A stretch of 64,000 nt of DNA from Trichoplax sp. H2 (Eukaryota > Placozoa > Uniplacotomia > Trichoplacea). The notes below the pieces were generated by a model, which saw nothing but the letters and a program-made list of their open reading frames with translations, made no database searches and was not told where the DNA came from. The stretch lies in assembly GCA_003344405.1 (NCBI GenBank), contig NOWV01000009.1:310001-374000 (forward strand), in the 5' to 3' direction. This document shows, piece after piece, positions 38,427 to 50,960 of this stretch. Each line of letters opens with the position of its first letter. Position 1 is the first letter of the stretch. A program made the position numbers and the translations under genes.

Positions 38427-41059
38427 ATGTCTCCTGAACGCGAAAGAATGGTAGGAACTAACATAGCAAACTCAGAAAGTACGGAAAATTACGCTAACGG
38501 TACGTCCTATTTGGAACCCGTAAATGACGAAGAAATGTGTCGAGAATCGAGACAGTTAGCGTATGATTTTGTCTATGAAGTCGTTGGTGAGAAGAACCCT
38601 GTATCTTATATTCGTAAAAGATCTTCTAGTCGCTGTATCAAGAAATTAAATCGCATGACAAAGGTCATGTTAGAGCGTCACGATATCCCATTTAAAAGTG
38701 CTTGTACGAAGATGAAACTAAGTAAAGATGCTCCAGTAAGAAGAATGCTGCAATCGATTGCTGCTGAAATGTTCCGTAATGGCTGCAACTGGGGACGTAT
38801 AACTGCATTATTTGCCTTATGTCGAAAACTTGCAATCAATAGTAAAGAGCTTGGATATTACGACATCGTATACAAAATAGCAGGATGTTTGGCTGATATA
38901 TTAACTGGACAACTACATAGTTGGATCGCTGCCAAGGGAGGCTGGGTATGTGTAATTAGAGCTATTATATTCACTTTTTACGTTACATTTTTAACATTTT
39001 TAACATTTTCAAATCGCCTTGAGGACTACGGTAGACGGAAAAATGATTATCGTACGGATTTATACTTTATAATTTGGCTATTCTTTACTTCATACAGTAT
39101 CCCACTTTCAGTCAAACGTTATTTCATTTAATATAAAAATTTTAACATTTTTATCTTTACGTATCTTTACGAGTAATATTATCGGTAAATCTGGGCATTA
39201 GTGCAGATGTAAAATCTGTACTTTAAGTATATTTCTTATTCAAGACTTTTTACACACACGGCGCCCGCCTTTTAATAAGAAGAGATAATCTTTCTGATTT
39301 TCGGTTGCGTAATAAATGCCTTGGATTCTCCGTTAATTAATAAAGTGCAGTTTGACAGACAGTATTAAACAGCATACGATAAAAGCTATTCTTGGATAAT
39401 TTTCGGTTCGTGGGGAACAGAAAATTAACCAAATTAACTTTCGTTTATATTGCACTTGGATCTATCAACGTAAACCGAACGTGTTTGACCCTTCGAATGA
39501 TTCAAACATGATGGAGACTTGTACGATCGATATAGGCACTTTTATGAATTTGTTATTTTATATTCGGTAGCGTATATTTATAAGATTATAATTGGAACTG
39601 TCTAAGGTAGAAAAGTGAGCAAACAAAAAATTGTTACGATTCAAATTTTTCACTGAGACTAGTGTTGTACGTCGGTCTTCCAAGAGAATCAATATTTTAA
39701 ACTCAACTTCATTTTCTCGGTTTTTAATATACCCACAATAGTTTCGAGCGTTGGAGCGCATTTATATATATGCTTTACTACAAACGAGTGATTAATGACG
39801 TTTAAAATTAAGATCGCATCTGGGCTAGTTTGTGATCATAATTTACGTATATTATGTCCGCTCGTTTCATTAATACATTATATACAGTACTGAACAGAAT
39901 ATTATTTTAAATCGAGATTTTCCTAAATTTATTGCTCAACTTCCTTAGTTTGGCTTTTCACCATCTTACGTTTAGGATTATTGTACAAAAACCCTCATAC
40001 CGTTTATTTCTTCGGTTGACCGTTATTTTCCACAATGTCTTTTAGTCGCTTTTTAGTAAGCTAGATGTCATGTTTAGTGCACACAAAGGCAACGCATTTA
40101 GCTATTGTTACGGCGTATAATAGTTGAAAGGATTTTGTAGACATGCTATTATGGTCTTGATTAACGCTAACGCTTTAGGCTGACGGCTATATTAGGCTAT
40201 GTACTGTACAGTACGTTCATATTTATTACGCTACAGTACTTGCTGGTGGTCACGAGTGTCTCACGACTGTACGAATATTTATTTGCCTAATATAGAAATA
40301 ACGACAGAGTATAGCAAGTACTATACATGCATGTAGTAGTATGATCCTGTTTACGTCTTCAATTTTTTAACTGTAAGTCGACTTAATTTATGTTGATCAT
40401 TTAGTAATGATTATTACATTGTTACATGTGATCATCCGTTTATTTTCGGTACATCGCGCTCTGATACTTTTCCGTGATTTGAATCAGAAAACTTCGGCTC
40501 CGATTGTATAGCAGCTTACCTTAGTGAAAGCGTTAATCTAACATGAAACCTCGAGTTCACGGGCCATGATATGATACAATATGAAAAACTAAGGAATGAT
40601 TTTTAATTTAACTGAATACAGTACTGTACAGTATAATTTCTTTGAAGTTACCGAAAATAAAAATTAATTTATAGTTAAATTGAATCTTAAGAAATTTCCT
40701 TGAAAGATTCAAGCGACCATACAGTAGTACATTAATTATATCACTGCATTGGAATAACAGAATACGAAGCAGGTTGACGGGTCTCATTTTTTGCAGCAGT
40801 TCTAATTCTAGCCACTACTGTCACTATTTTTATCATAGGGCGCTAGAAATATAGAACATATTAAATAGCTCTTGATATAGTAAAGTACTTTGATAACTTA
40901 TATATATGTATATTTTTATTGATTTTCCAGGATGAGTACGTGAGCTACTTTAGAGATACAGAAGATGTACAAGAAGATGCAAAAAAATTTCTTATGTATA
41001 CAACTTTAGCCCTCACGGCTTCTTTTGCAGTGGCGCTTGCAGTGTGGGAAAGATGGTGA
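38427..41059 (+). CDS. BCL2-family apoptosis regulator, MCL1-like, tail-anchored
   Basis: Controls mitochondrial outer-membrane permeability in apoptosis, by family. Two exons, 38427-38945 and 40931-41059, joined in phase, give 215 residues. ATG 38427 is chosen because the frame extends upstream only to a TTG. Helix alpha1/BH4-like: ESRQLAYDFVYEVVG. BH3 region: KKLNRMTKVMLERHDIPFKS. BH1: NGCNWGRITALFALCRKLA (about residues 125-143). BH2 spans the intron: WIAAKGGW then DEYVSYF, as in the RGWDGFVEFF type of MCL1. The C-terminus FLMYTTLALTASFAVALAVW plus ERW is a tail anchor. The 1985-bp intron between BH2 Trp and Asp/Glu matches the conserved BCL2-family intron position. The BH3 core Gly-Asp pair appears to be Thr-Lys here. 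Placozoans are known to have several BCL2 proteins; whether this one is pro- or anti-apoptotic cannot be read from sequence, though MCL1-like residues favour pro-survival. Confidence 0.9.
40197..40640. repeat. Two palindromes inside the BCL2-like intron
   Basis: Perfect TACTGTACAGTA copies lie at 40202-40213 and 40622-40633, with CTACAGTACTTG at about 40231 nearby. They are exceptions to the intergenic placement of the family. Confidence 0.9.
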
Positions 41060-42084
41060 TTGTGAATGGGCTTGACTATGTTACATAACAATTGCTATTT
41101 AAAGGTGGTTTCAAGAGACTATATGAATTATCTACAGCTGGATTACCTTGTGCAATGCAGCCGAAATTTATTTTAATTTTATAAATGATTAACAATTTTC
41201 ATTTTACCGGATGAACTCAAGTTAAATCGCTCCAAGTGTGGTACAACGATAGATTATCCGATGAACTCTTGTTAATGATTTAGATTTCGCGTTTTAAAGA
41301 GTCCAATACGAAATCTAAATCATAGTTATAGGCATGTCGAAAATGATCATTGACTGTCTATGGATCTATACTGGTGAAAGTCATGTCACCAGCTGTTCAC
41401 AAGAATTTACAATAATACAACGATGGACAGTTAATTTCTGTATGTTTTTGATAATAACCGTATTAGAGAGTCTTTACTTGAATCCGTATAATAATTAAAA
41501 GGTTGCTAATGTATCATACTCTCAACGGTAATATCGCATCGGCAGTTTAACTGTATGCGAATTTTTTCCGTGATAAAAGTGTACAATATAACGTCCAGTT
41601 TCTTCGTTCTTAAACCAAATTTAACCTTAACTTATTATAAATTATAGCATGATTGTTAATTATCATTTGCTATCAAGCCATACAATAGCGGCCTCTCAAG
41701 AGAAATTTGATTCATTGCTAACTATTATTAGCACTGAATTACTTACTCTAAATCATATAGATATATCTATCTATATGTACCTGGTATAGGCTAGCAGATA
41801 CTGCCTATGTAGCGTTTAACGAAGGCAGGCAGTGTGGTGATATGCTATATTGTATCAACTGAACTGTAGATGAGAATTTAATCACGCATTGTATACATTG
41901 TAATGCTGTTACACAAATCTTCACGAGCATTCTAAAAAGGTGTAAGCTTCAACTCAAAAACTAATGAAATAAATAAAATTAAAAATTTAAGATTGTGTTG
42001 TAGTGTTAATTGGTACTAAAATGTCTTAAACTCGTTCGCTAGCCTTTAATCGTCATTAGAGATAATCAAATGACGTATGAACTA
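41060..42084. other. 3' region of the BCL2-like gene
   Basis: I see no gene here. It contains AT-rich sequence and presumably the BCL2-like 3' untranslated region. A short near-repeat (GATGAACTC...GTTAA) at about 41211 and 41260 is the only structure noticed. Confidence 0.4.
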
Positions 42085-43025
42085 TACTGTACACGTATAC
42101 AGTAGTCTCCGCCATATGGTAATTATATTTGCTACCTATTATTGAAACTGCTCTCTGCGTTCAAAAACCTAGGTAGTAACATATAATTACGAAATGTTAA
42201 AGACTACTGTACACAGTACAGTATATATGATTTCAAGCAGTTTTTCATTTAGCTCTTGTACTCGTACATTTATGCTGAATTGCATATAGTACATTACTCG
42301 TGTGTTGCATCGTTATGTTAGTTTATTACTCAATTACTATACCGTACAATGTACTGTACAGTACACGCACACTGCACGCGTATACAGAACAGTACTGTAC
42401 AGTACAATATACAGTATAAAGCACTGTGGTACTGTACAGTACTGTAAGTTTCGTGCTAAAATTAGCTATGACAACGGAGTTTGCGGTGATAACCGACGTG
42501 TCGCTTCTGGTTTAATATTATAATTTTAAAACTTAAAGGAAATATCATTGAGGCTTTCCTTTATCAGAGACTGATCCCTGATTTTACCAGACGGGAAAAT
42601 CGATAATGGGTATTTGCTGTTGTCTAATTACTACGGCGACTTAGAAAAAGACTCCGCTTTTCAGTTTTAATTTAGGATCTTTTTATCAGTATTGGAAAAA
42701 CACGGGTTATTCGTGATTCCTAGTTGCTGACTTGGGTTATAACCCTTTGTTACAGCCTGTTATTTGATTTAGGTTGTACTTTTGTAGTGAATTCTTGGGT
42801 TATTTGACCGAGGTTATAACACTCGCTTTTTATACCTTTATAAATTTGGCTCACTGGGCTTGGTTAAGTGCTCATACGCAGCTTGCATGTACAGTACTGT
42901 ACTGTACAGTATCAAAGCCAAAAGCTACACTACATGTACTGTACACATTGTACTGTACTGTACAGTAGATAAGTAATAGATAAAATTTTTTACCCCCAAA
43001 GTCAATAAAAGTCCGTAGTACTGTA
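42085..43025. repeat. TACTG/CAGTA palindrome cluster upstream of the ZIP gene
   Basis: This is the richest site for perfect units: TACTGTACAGTA at 42352-42363, 42393-42404, 42430-42441, 42900-42911 and 42956-42967, plus many partial units. It ends about 200 bp before the ZIP start codon. Confidence 0.95.
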
Positions 43026-43227
43026 GAAGTCGCATTATAATCTTGGAAATAGTTATCCGCGCGATCAATCTGATGTCAATTGATGATATAACATGATTGT
43101 GTTTTAGATTATATTTTGAGAAATCTAGTTCAATTTTTTCTCCAGCTGTTTTAACCTAGTATATAATACTTAGATTCTTACCGTAAACTAATTACTACAT
43201 TATCATCAATTATAATATCTATCAAAA

Positions 43228-44208
43228 ATGGCAACTAACGAATTCAGCGGTGTGGCGGATACAGTGAAACCAACCCGTATCCATGGCTCAGTAATAATAT
43301 CCAAAGTAATTTTCGTCGTCATTTTGTTTATCCTAAGCTTCCTATTCGCTATTCTACCGCTGAAATTTAAAAATTATTCAGCAAAAGCTAACCGCATTAT
43401 TATCCACTATGGAAGTTGCGTATCATCTGGCGTCTTTCTAGGTACATGTTTACTTGTACTATTGCCGAATGTGGAGAATGTATTAATGAACCGTTTCCAT
43501 ACACGATATCCATTGACTCACTTATTTGTTGCTAGTGGTTTTCTATTGGCCATGTTCATCGAGCATTCAACTACAAGCTGTATTGAAAAAATCATGTATC
43601 GCTACAAGTCTTATAGTCCTGCAAAGAGTGATCTAAATACTAAGAAAAAGCAAAAAACACTCCGAAACCCGGATTCTCCTATCAACTATTCCGACGAATC
43701 GGATATGGAAGATAACTGGGATACGAAGCAACAGAACCGTCAATACACGGGTCACCGTACTATAGGCATCATATTAAATATTATCTTATCATTTCATGGA
43801 ATTTTCGAAGGTTTTACTATTGGATTATTCAATGATCGTGCTAACTTAACTACGCTGTATGTGGCTATCATGATTCACAAGTTATTAGTCTCACTTGGAT
43901 TGGGTATCAAGTTAGTACGAGAGTCTTTTCAATTGCGAGAAATTGTGATCTGTTCGTTGATTTTCTCGGCTACGTCACCAATTGGAGCCGCTATTGCTAT
44001 AAGTGCGAATACACATCAAAACATTCAAGGCAATATTGTAAGCGGTATCTGTATTGCAATTGCAACCGGAACATTTCTTTACATCACCTTCGTTGAGATG
44101 ATACCTAAAGATCTAAATGAAATCGAAAATGGCAGAAGAATGCTAAACGTATTTTGTATAATCATGGGATTTGCATTTATTGGTTGCATTACTTTATTCC
44201 TTATATAG
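43228..44208 (+). CDS. ZIP-family zinc transporter, SLC39A1/2/3-like, intronless
   Basis: Imports Zn2+ (or a related divalent ion) across the plasma or an organelle membrane. Uninterrupted frame of 326 residues from ATG 43228. About eight hydrophobic segments: residues near 25-47, 60-85 and 95-115, then a charged loop (about 130-175, Lys/Asp/Ser-rich where the His-rich loop normally lies), then 178-200 and onward. TM4 carries HGIFEGFTIGL, the counterpart of the HSxFEGxAxG signature, and TM5 carries HKLLVSLGLG, the counterpart of HKxxxxxxLG, supplying metal-site residues. SATSPIGAAI follows in TM6. The cytosolic loop has little His, unlike many ZIPs. The lack of introns is unusual beside its intron-rich neighbours. 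Assignment to the SLC39 family is strong; the ZIP1/2/3 subgroup is probable. Confidence 0.92.
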   Translation: MATNEFSGVADTVKPTRIHGSVIISKVIFVVILFILSFLFAILPLKFKNYSAKANRIIIHYGSCVSSGVFLGTCLLVLLPNVENVLMNRFHTRYPLTHLFVASGFLLAMFIEHSTTSCIEKIMYRYKSYSPAKSDLNTKKKQKTLRNPDSPINYSDESDMEDNWDTKQQNRQYTGHRTIGIILNIILSFHGIFEGFTIGLFNDRANLTTLYVAIMIHKLLVSLGLGIKLVRESFQLREIVICSLIFSATSPIGAAIAISANTHQNIQGNIVSGICIAIATGTFLYITFVEMIPKDLNEIENGRRMLNVFCIIMGFAFIGCITLFLI

Positions 44209-47200
44209 AACTATTCCAAGACTTTTCTTGTATATTTGAGATAACCATTGATATTGAGACGATATCCTATAATTGTGACTTCGTGTATTAATGATAATAT
44301 ATTATCAAAACTTTACCTTCTGTTAATTTCATTCGTATTTAATTGATCAAAATTCATTTATTATGTACTAGATATGTAATATACTGTACAGTGCGTAAGC
44401 TCATACATTTCATTATGTTCACTGTTAAATATGGACATAATTCATAACTGACTGAAATTATAGTGGCAAAATATACGTAGCATTATATGTAAATTGTACG
44501 ATAAAACTAATATATTACGCTGTATCGTATAACATCTTTTACTGTTACAAAGTACTACAAAATTTTATTTGTTATCATCTAATATCATTGAAATCAAATT
44601 TGACTGAAAATAGTTTAATAATTATGCATTCTCATTACATGAAATTTATTTAGTGGTACTCTGTTAGTTCTACTACCAGATTTCTACACCATTTAAGATT
44701 ATAATTATATGAATTTTAAAGCCTTCGACATAAAAATAATGTTGGTAAGGAAATAATTATATATATAATAGAGCAGATGTTGTCCATAACAATTTATTGA
44801 CTGTGAGTAAAACAAAAGACTAAATACTTTCCAATTCCGCTCGAAGACCTACGCAAACGAAATGTAAAATTTGCAGATAATACTTATTGTCTGTTGCAGA
44901 TTATTATAATCATTCGCTATTAATAATCTTGTTCGATTGTACTTAAATAAAGTCCACATATAATCGTCCTCAATTTGACATCATTTCAATATTTATAATT
45001 TCAATCGTTCAACCTTCGTGAACTGTTTCAGTTTATCAGCAGTTACATTAAATGTTGTAATCTATTGCTTATTATGAAATTCGTTGCGAGACTCACAAAA
45101 AACTTCATATTTTACATTAACCTTTAAATAATCAATAAGCAGCTATTATTGTCAGACAAGCCAAATTTGTTAAATTATTCAACTGATGAAAGTAAAACTA
45201 AACTTTCACCATCGCTAATTTTGTAGAATATACAGCAATTACAACTGTAATAATATCATCTATTGAAGATGAACTAATTGATCCTTTATTCCCATTTATC
45301 CGATCTGAGCCGTATTGAACACAATTTAAAATCTCTTATTCCCAAGGCTAATTATAACCAATATCATGATCAATCATACAGCAGGATGTTTGTTTCATCG
45401 ATCAGTCCATAATGGTTTTGAAAGATACAGACACTGAAAATAATATCTTTTGCACAAATAAACTTACTTTTAAGGCGTTTTGCTTATTATTTGTATTCAT
45501 TAAATATGTATCGAAATCCCAATTATAATTCATTCAATTTTATATTTTTAGTGCATCATGTCGAACAGACTGTCAATGAATGCAAATACACCGTAAAATG
45601 CTAATAAAATCTTTACTTATAATAGTAATCACTGGAATTCGATTAATTCATCCAAGGCAAATAATTTATGAAGTACATCCAGCTATTTTCTTTTTTTGAT
45701 CATATTTTTCATTGGTATCCCTACTCGAATATTAAGAAACTTTCAATCCATGTTAATTTCTAATTCATAGTAATATTTTTCTATCAATCTCTTAGCTCTC
45801 ATAAGATTCAATTTACTACAGTATTAAATGAGGTTATTTTCAGAATGCTGAATGGATGTATATATTGTAGTAGGTATAATAAAACTTCTCTTTGTGTTCG
45901 AACATACTTTTAACAATAAATTTAATACAGGTAATATAGTACTGTATATTGCGGGTTATGTCAGCAGCGTAAGATAATACTTTATTCAGATTTTGTGGAA
46001 TAAATCATGTTAATCTACGTATTTAAGAACGATAAATCAACAGTACTAACTCTAATACCAGTTTAGTAATTGTGAAATATACTTGCCATTGCTCATATAT
46101 GTATCGTAGCAATTTAGCGTCAACAACTCGAAAGGATAACCATTTATATTTACTAAAGATAAATAAAAATGTAATTATTATATGTATACAAGTATCGTAT
46201 ATTTTATGAAGTCAAATGTGCATAATGCTATGTAATAATCATAATATAGTAACGTTGGCAGGGAGTACCGGATTTTAATAAACTGAGTAAATTATAATAT
46301 ACGAGTACGGTAATTGAGAGTATGTACAGTATCAGTCGGATAATGTATGGATGAAATGTGGCCATTCTACGTAACACATTTCTATCAAGTATCTTGCATA
46401 TTTACGACTTACGAGACAATATATATGTATGGTAACATACAACACAGAATATGTTGATATTTGATCCACAGTGTAAATACGCCAAATTATCCAACATTTA
46501 CTTACAATTCTTTAAATGCGATTATTACATCTTAATAAAAATAATAATCTATTATTTTACTTACTTTTGGCCAGTCTCTGAATGCAACAGACCGTCTACT
46601 CTTTCGATAACTGAAAATTTTGACTTCTGCTATTGACGTCTAACAAACTATTGATAATTATAATTATGATTGTAGTCATTTCCTTTTATTAAGTTATTGA
46701 TCATGAAGGCAACTTTAAATAAAAAATAATAATATATTATTTATGGAATATTAGATAGTACAATATTTCAAGGTATCGCTTTCATGTGGAATAATTTTCT
46801 TATGAGTTGATGATTACGATTTACATCATATTCATACTAGTGTCATCGAGTATTTATTAGGAGTGTTAAACACTGATGTAATTTTTAAAATGAATATAGC
46901 TTATTGTGTACAGTATACAGAAATTCGTATATAGAACATATTTGTAGTATTAGTGTTTCATATGAACGAATACTTCAACAATGATACTGCACACTATTTA
47001 AAATTCTACGCTACTTCATTCGAATCATTCGGTAGATCTGCATCAGATAGAAAAGATAGCAATCTACAATGGCATGAAATAGTTACCAAGGATAATTTAC
47101 ATTTAGCCATCAATAAAAAGCATTTCAGCTCATTTATTATCAATACATTTGATAGCAATGTACAATATGTACGTTACGTATATTAAGCGTACACTGAGTT

Positions 47201-47827
47201 ATAAAGTTGTACTTCTATCCAATAGTGCCTTATATATATTATATACTGTATTGATTACAACTCGAATATAAAAGTACCTCTCGTTGGATACCATCTTAAA
47301 ATAATCTGTGAAAAAAATGATAATGTCGTAGACTTTGAGCTTTAAGAAGCGAAGTCTATTGCCAATGATACAGCAACACCATCGCTCTTTTATTCATCAT
47401 ATTTTACGTTACAGGACAATCATTTCGAGACATACATAAGTCCCGCGTTACCACACAACAAATATGTATATTTATTTTAAAAACGTGATATCTAGGGGTA
47501 AATAGTATACGATATGGTACGTATTAATATAAATATATAGCTACGTCTAAAATGAATTTAACTGGTAGACGCACTCAAAAAATACTATCATAATCTTATT
47601 TATTAAATAAAATGCGCATATGCGATACAAATATTATCAAGTATTACCTTTATTTGTGATGCTAAAAGCATCAAAGAATTTAAATAAGTCAGATTGATGA
47701 ATTTACTATATTATCCACGGGACGATATCGCTATGCTTACATATATTTATATTATCATTTTTAAAGGCAAAAATGAAATTCATTCATTCACCGGTCAAAC
47801 ATGATGATATTTAGATCAGTCAACAAG
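44209..47827. other. 3'-3' intergenic region between ZIP and C18orf32
   Basis: About 3.6 kb of AT-rich DNA flanked by two gene 3' ends. No convincing exon. Only one palindrome-like unit (ATACTGTACAGTGC at about 44380) plus isolated fragments, in sharp contrast with the 5' regions. An open frame at 46953-47186 on the plus strand has mixed composition but no homology I recognise and no clear partner exons. Confidence 0.55.
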
Positions 47828-49725
47828 TTAATCTGCCTTCGTATGGTGCGGAACATTTCCATTTGCTGTACCGTTAGCTATTACTTTTCCATTGGCAGTA
47901 TCAACATTCGTTTGCTTCTATAAAAAGGTATAAAAGTAAAGTGACAATTATTTATAGCGCTTATGTTTAATGTAATTATTATCATTATTACATCCGCAAG
48001 GTCGAATATCTAAACACTTCTTTACATATATTCCACGTACAATACCCAAATTTATGCATTCTTAATACTTTAAATCAAAAATTTTAATTTATGCATTATT
48101 CTTTTACTAGCATCAATAACTATAGAGCTATTGAAATAAAATTCGATATATTACAAATTGATGAATTTAGTAATTTGTTGATGGCAGGGCTAGCAAGCAA
48201 TATTAATTTTGGCCTTATTACTGTGGATAGCATAGCCTATCTTAGTAGTCTAATGGAAATGACCATAGCTACAAAATATAAGTATTAATACAGTTTGAGA
48301 GCAGACCTGACCACATTATTATTATTAGACATTAATGCTTAAATGAATATTAGCACTCGTGTCTTCGTGCACTGTTCATTTATAACACTGCTAAGAACTT
48401 ACTACCAAGTTGCTGTAGGAAAATAGCAGCAGCGATATAACTACTAGTTATACATTGTCGACAGTAATATTTTCTTGTGTGATATTTAATTTATTTTGGT
48501 AATACAGTCCTGAAGTTATTAACATGCTATTTCTCATTTTAAAATTTCTATTAATTCCAGGAAATGGGATATTATCCTTTCCTTGAAAAGACTCTTGAAA
48601 TTTTGAAATAATCAAATATTTATATTCAAGCACATCAATAGTAACAACAATGTATATCGTGTCATATACAGTTGTACTAGAAAAGTTTCTGTAGCATGCC
48701 ATACAACATTTTACAAAGTAGCGTAATTACTGTGTTAGAGTGAGCGATATACAGGTAACATGGCGGCATGATAGCAGTGTTACCATTATAAACATCTATT
48801 ATTCTAAGTTGTTCACTGATGTCACTCTTGATTAAAACCTCATTAAAATAAGGAGTTTCTTAAATTTATCGTTTACTAATAAATGATAATGATTCGTGCG
48901 TACGTATAGAAGCTGGTTGATCAAAATGAGAATGTATTCAGTGACTACCCGAAAAACAACACCAATTATTATACTAGCAGAATTTTACTGCAAATAACAA
49001 GAAATAGAAGAAGCTTTACGATTACTTTACAACGGTGTACATGTTACATCACCATGATCAGCCTAATCTACTTATATATATATATAGTATACGTATTCTA
49101 TATAGATTTACTGTACTCGTATGAGCAAGTTGAAATGTTGAAGTAGTTGTAAAGTAACATCCTCGTGCTATACAACGAGTAGACATACACTTGTATAGTA
49201 CAGTACATAACACAATAGAATACAGTAGTCAAGTGCTTAAGTTAATCGAGAAATGGTACAAAATGAGTGCAGTCCAATGTAATTTAGCTTAAAATTATTT
49301 ATACAAAGTAACATAAAATATATATATAATCAACTATCCATTATTGTGTAATGTAAAAGTATCGTATACACACACTACACTGTCAATGGGAAATTATTTA
49401 TTGGAAGTGGAAATGTACAATTTTTCATACCTTTCATATAGTAACAGTTGTAATCATTGATCATACTTATAGTTTAGTATAAATTACAAACTTTTACGTA
49501 CGAATACGTTAAAAAGTAGTTTCTCTATTGTGCGGTTGTGTCTCTCAAATTGCATTAGACTATAGACGTAGTTACAGAAGTATAGTAGTATTAAAAAACC
49601 CGAACCGAATCCTTGCTCTCTTCTATTTTTTCCACTTTCGGTCCGAAAAATCGTTTATACAGTTTAGTAATCACCGTCCATATCGCTATTAAAATCGGCA
49701 TTACCAAGCACGGGACACAAACCAT
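47828..49725 (-). CDS. C18orf32: C18orf32 homologue (UPF0729 family)
   Basis: Small conserved eukaryotic protein with a hydrophobic N-terminal segment; the human relative has been linked to the endoplasmic reticulum/lipid droplets and NF-kappa-B signalling. Exon 1 runs from ATG 49725 to 49606 and encodes MVCVPCLVMPILIAIWTVI, near-identical in pattern to the human MVCIPCIVIPVLLWI start, then a basic stretch (KLYKRFFGPKVEKIEESK). Exon 2, 47917-47828, encodes a polar tail with an ANGKVIANGTANG repeat ending HHTKAD. About 70 residues in all, close to the 76 of human. The donor used (GTTCGG at 49605, or GTTTTT at 49599) is weak; reading through the intron would give a 44-residue product ending SVRVF. 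The 1.7-kb intron contains only chance frames. Confidence 0.85.
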
Positions 49726-49846
49726 TTTGAACCTTTATGAATCGGCAAGAACGGATCAAGTTACTATGTACTGCAATAATGGTTGGAATACCAGGTATCA
49801 AGATGTTGTAGAATGAAGCAAAGGCTGATGCGATACTTCCCTTTTT

Positions 49847-50960
49847 ATACTGTACTGTACTTAGCAGCGGCAGTATACTGTACTGTACAGTATATTGCAC
49901 CCTGTACCCTGTGTACCGTACTGTACAGTTTCAAGTTTTGACTGACTCTACAGTAGATCGGTAGTGGATTGATACGTAGAGAAATTTTCCGAGAAAACCA
50001 GAAGATTTTCTATGGGCGTGTTAATTCCTACAGTACATACAGTACAGTACCGACCATACTGTACAGTGTAATGACTCATCAATTGTACTGTACTGTACAG
50101 TATTGGGGTGGACAACTTAAGCACAATGAGCATGAGCATTGAACAATATTATTGTTTGTTTCTGTACTGTACTGTACAGTATGTAAAGAAAAAATGCAGT
50201 ACAGTACTGTACTGTACAGTAATAGTAAAGTACGAGTATGCGTGGCAAATTATCGCTAGGTCCCATCGAATCGATAAATAGTGCCATAAATTACTGTACT
50301 GTATGTCTGTATGTATTAATTATTTAAATACAAAACTATTCATTCTTGCCTTATTAATTTCCCCTAAATTATACACCTACTGTAGTACAGTACAGTAGTC
50401 CACTGTTCTGTAATATTATTCCTCACTTATCTGCTAATCATGTACACTAAGTCACTAATATAGATCATGATGATAATTAATGCGTACAAAACTGTAGCAA
50501 TAACGTAATATAACTAGAATCGTACTAGGTCACAATCTATTATTAGATAGATACAGTATACAGTATACAGTACAGTAATGCATGTTAGCGTATTGGATTC
50601 AGAATCCTTTCGATGAGTAGTGGTATATCTCTGTGTCTAGCTTGGACCTGACGGACTTCGAGTAATAAAGTTCTCTTCTCTGAAACAGCTCTCTCTCTCT
50701 CGTCTCAGTCTACAGTATACTGTAAGTAGAAAGACATATTATTGCACTTGCCAGGATTGTACTGTACACTGTACAGTGTCATGGCCTACTAAATACGTAC
50801 ATGACAGTCAACACTTTGAAATCTATTCTGTATATTAAATCATCTAGCAAATCTAGCAAATTTACTGTACTGTACACGATATATCCAACTCGATTTGCCT
50901 ACTGATGCTGAACATAGACAAGGACTACTTGACATAGACTGTACTGTAATACCTTATTGG
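49847..50960. repeat. TACTG/CAGTA palindrome cluster between C18orf32 and the UBL-thioredoxin gene
   Basis: Perfect TACTGTACAGTA at 49881-49892, 50091-50102, 50170-50181 and 50210-50221, with many partial units (for example TACAGTATACAGTATACAGT at about 50552 and TGTACTGTACACTGTACAGT at about 50758). It starts about 120 bp upstream of the C18orf32 start codon and lies in a divergent spacer of about 2.1 kb. Confidence 0.95.

Noticed and set aside
46953-47186. Plus-strand frame of 77 codons (MFHMNEYFNNDTAHYLKFYA start).
   Set aside because: Composition is slightly more protein-like, but there is no recognised family, no palindrome-rich 5' flank and no partner exon. Evidence was insufficient for a gene call.
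48448-48702. Minus-strand frame of 84 codons inside the C18orf32 intron.
   Set aside because: It might be an alternative exon, but no suitable splice sites in phase with the flanking exons were found and no family is recognised.
42352-50221. Resemblance of TACTGTACAGTA to the bacterial LexA/SOS box (TACTGT...ACAGTA).
   Set aside because: The half-sites match, but the spacing is shorter, and the surrounding DNA is clearly animal with spliceosomal introns, so a LexA operator reading makes no biological sense.
50585-50640. tRNA-like hairpin (GGATTCAGAATCC) with a Leu-CAG-like anticodon context.
   Set aside because: No acceptor stem, D arm or TTCGA-type T arm could be paired around it.
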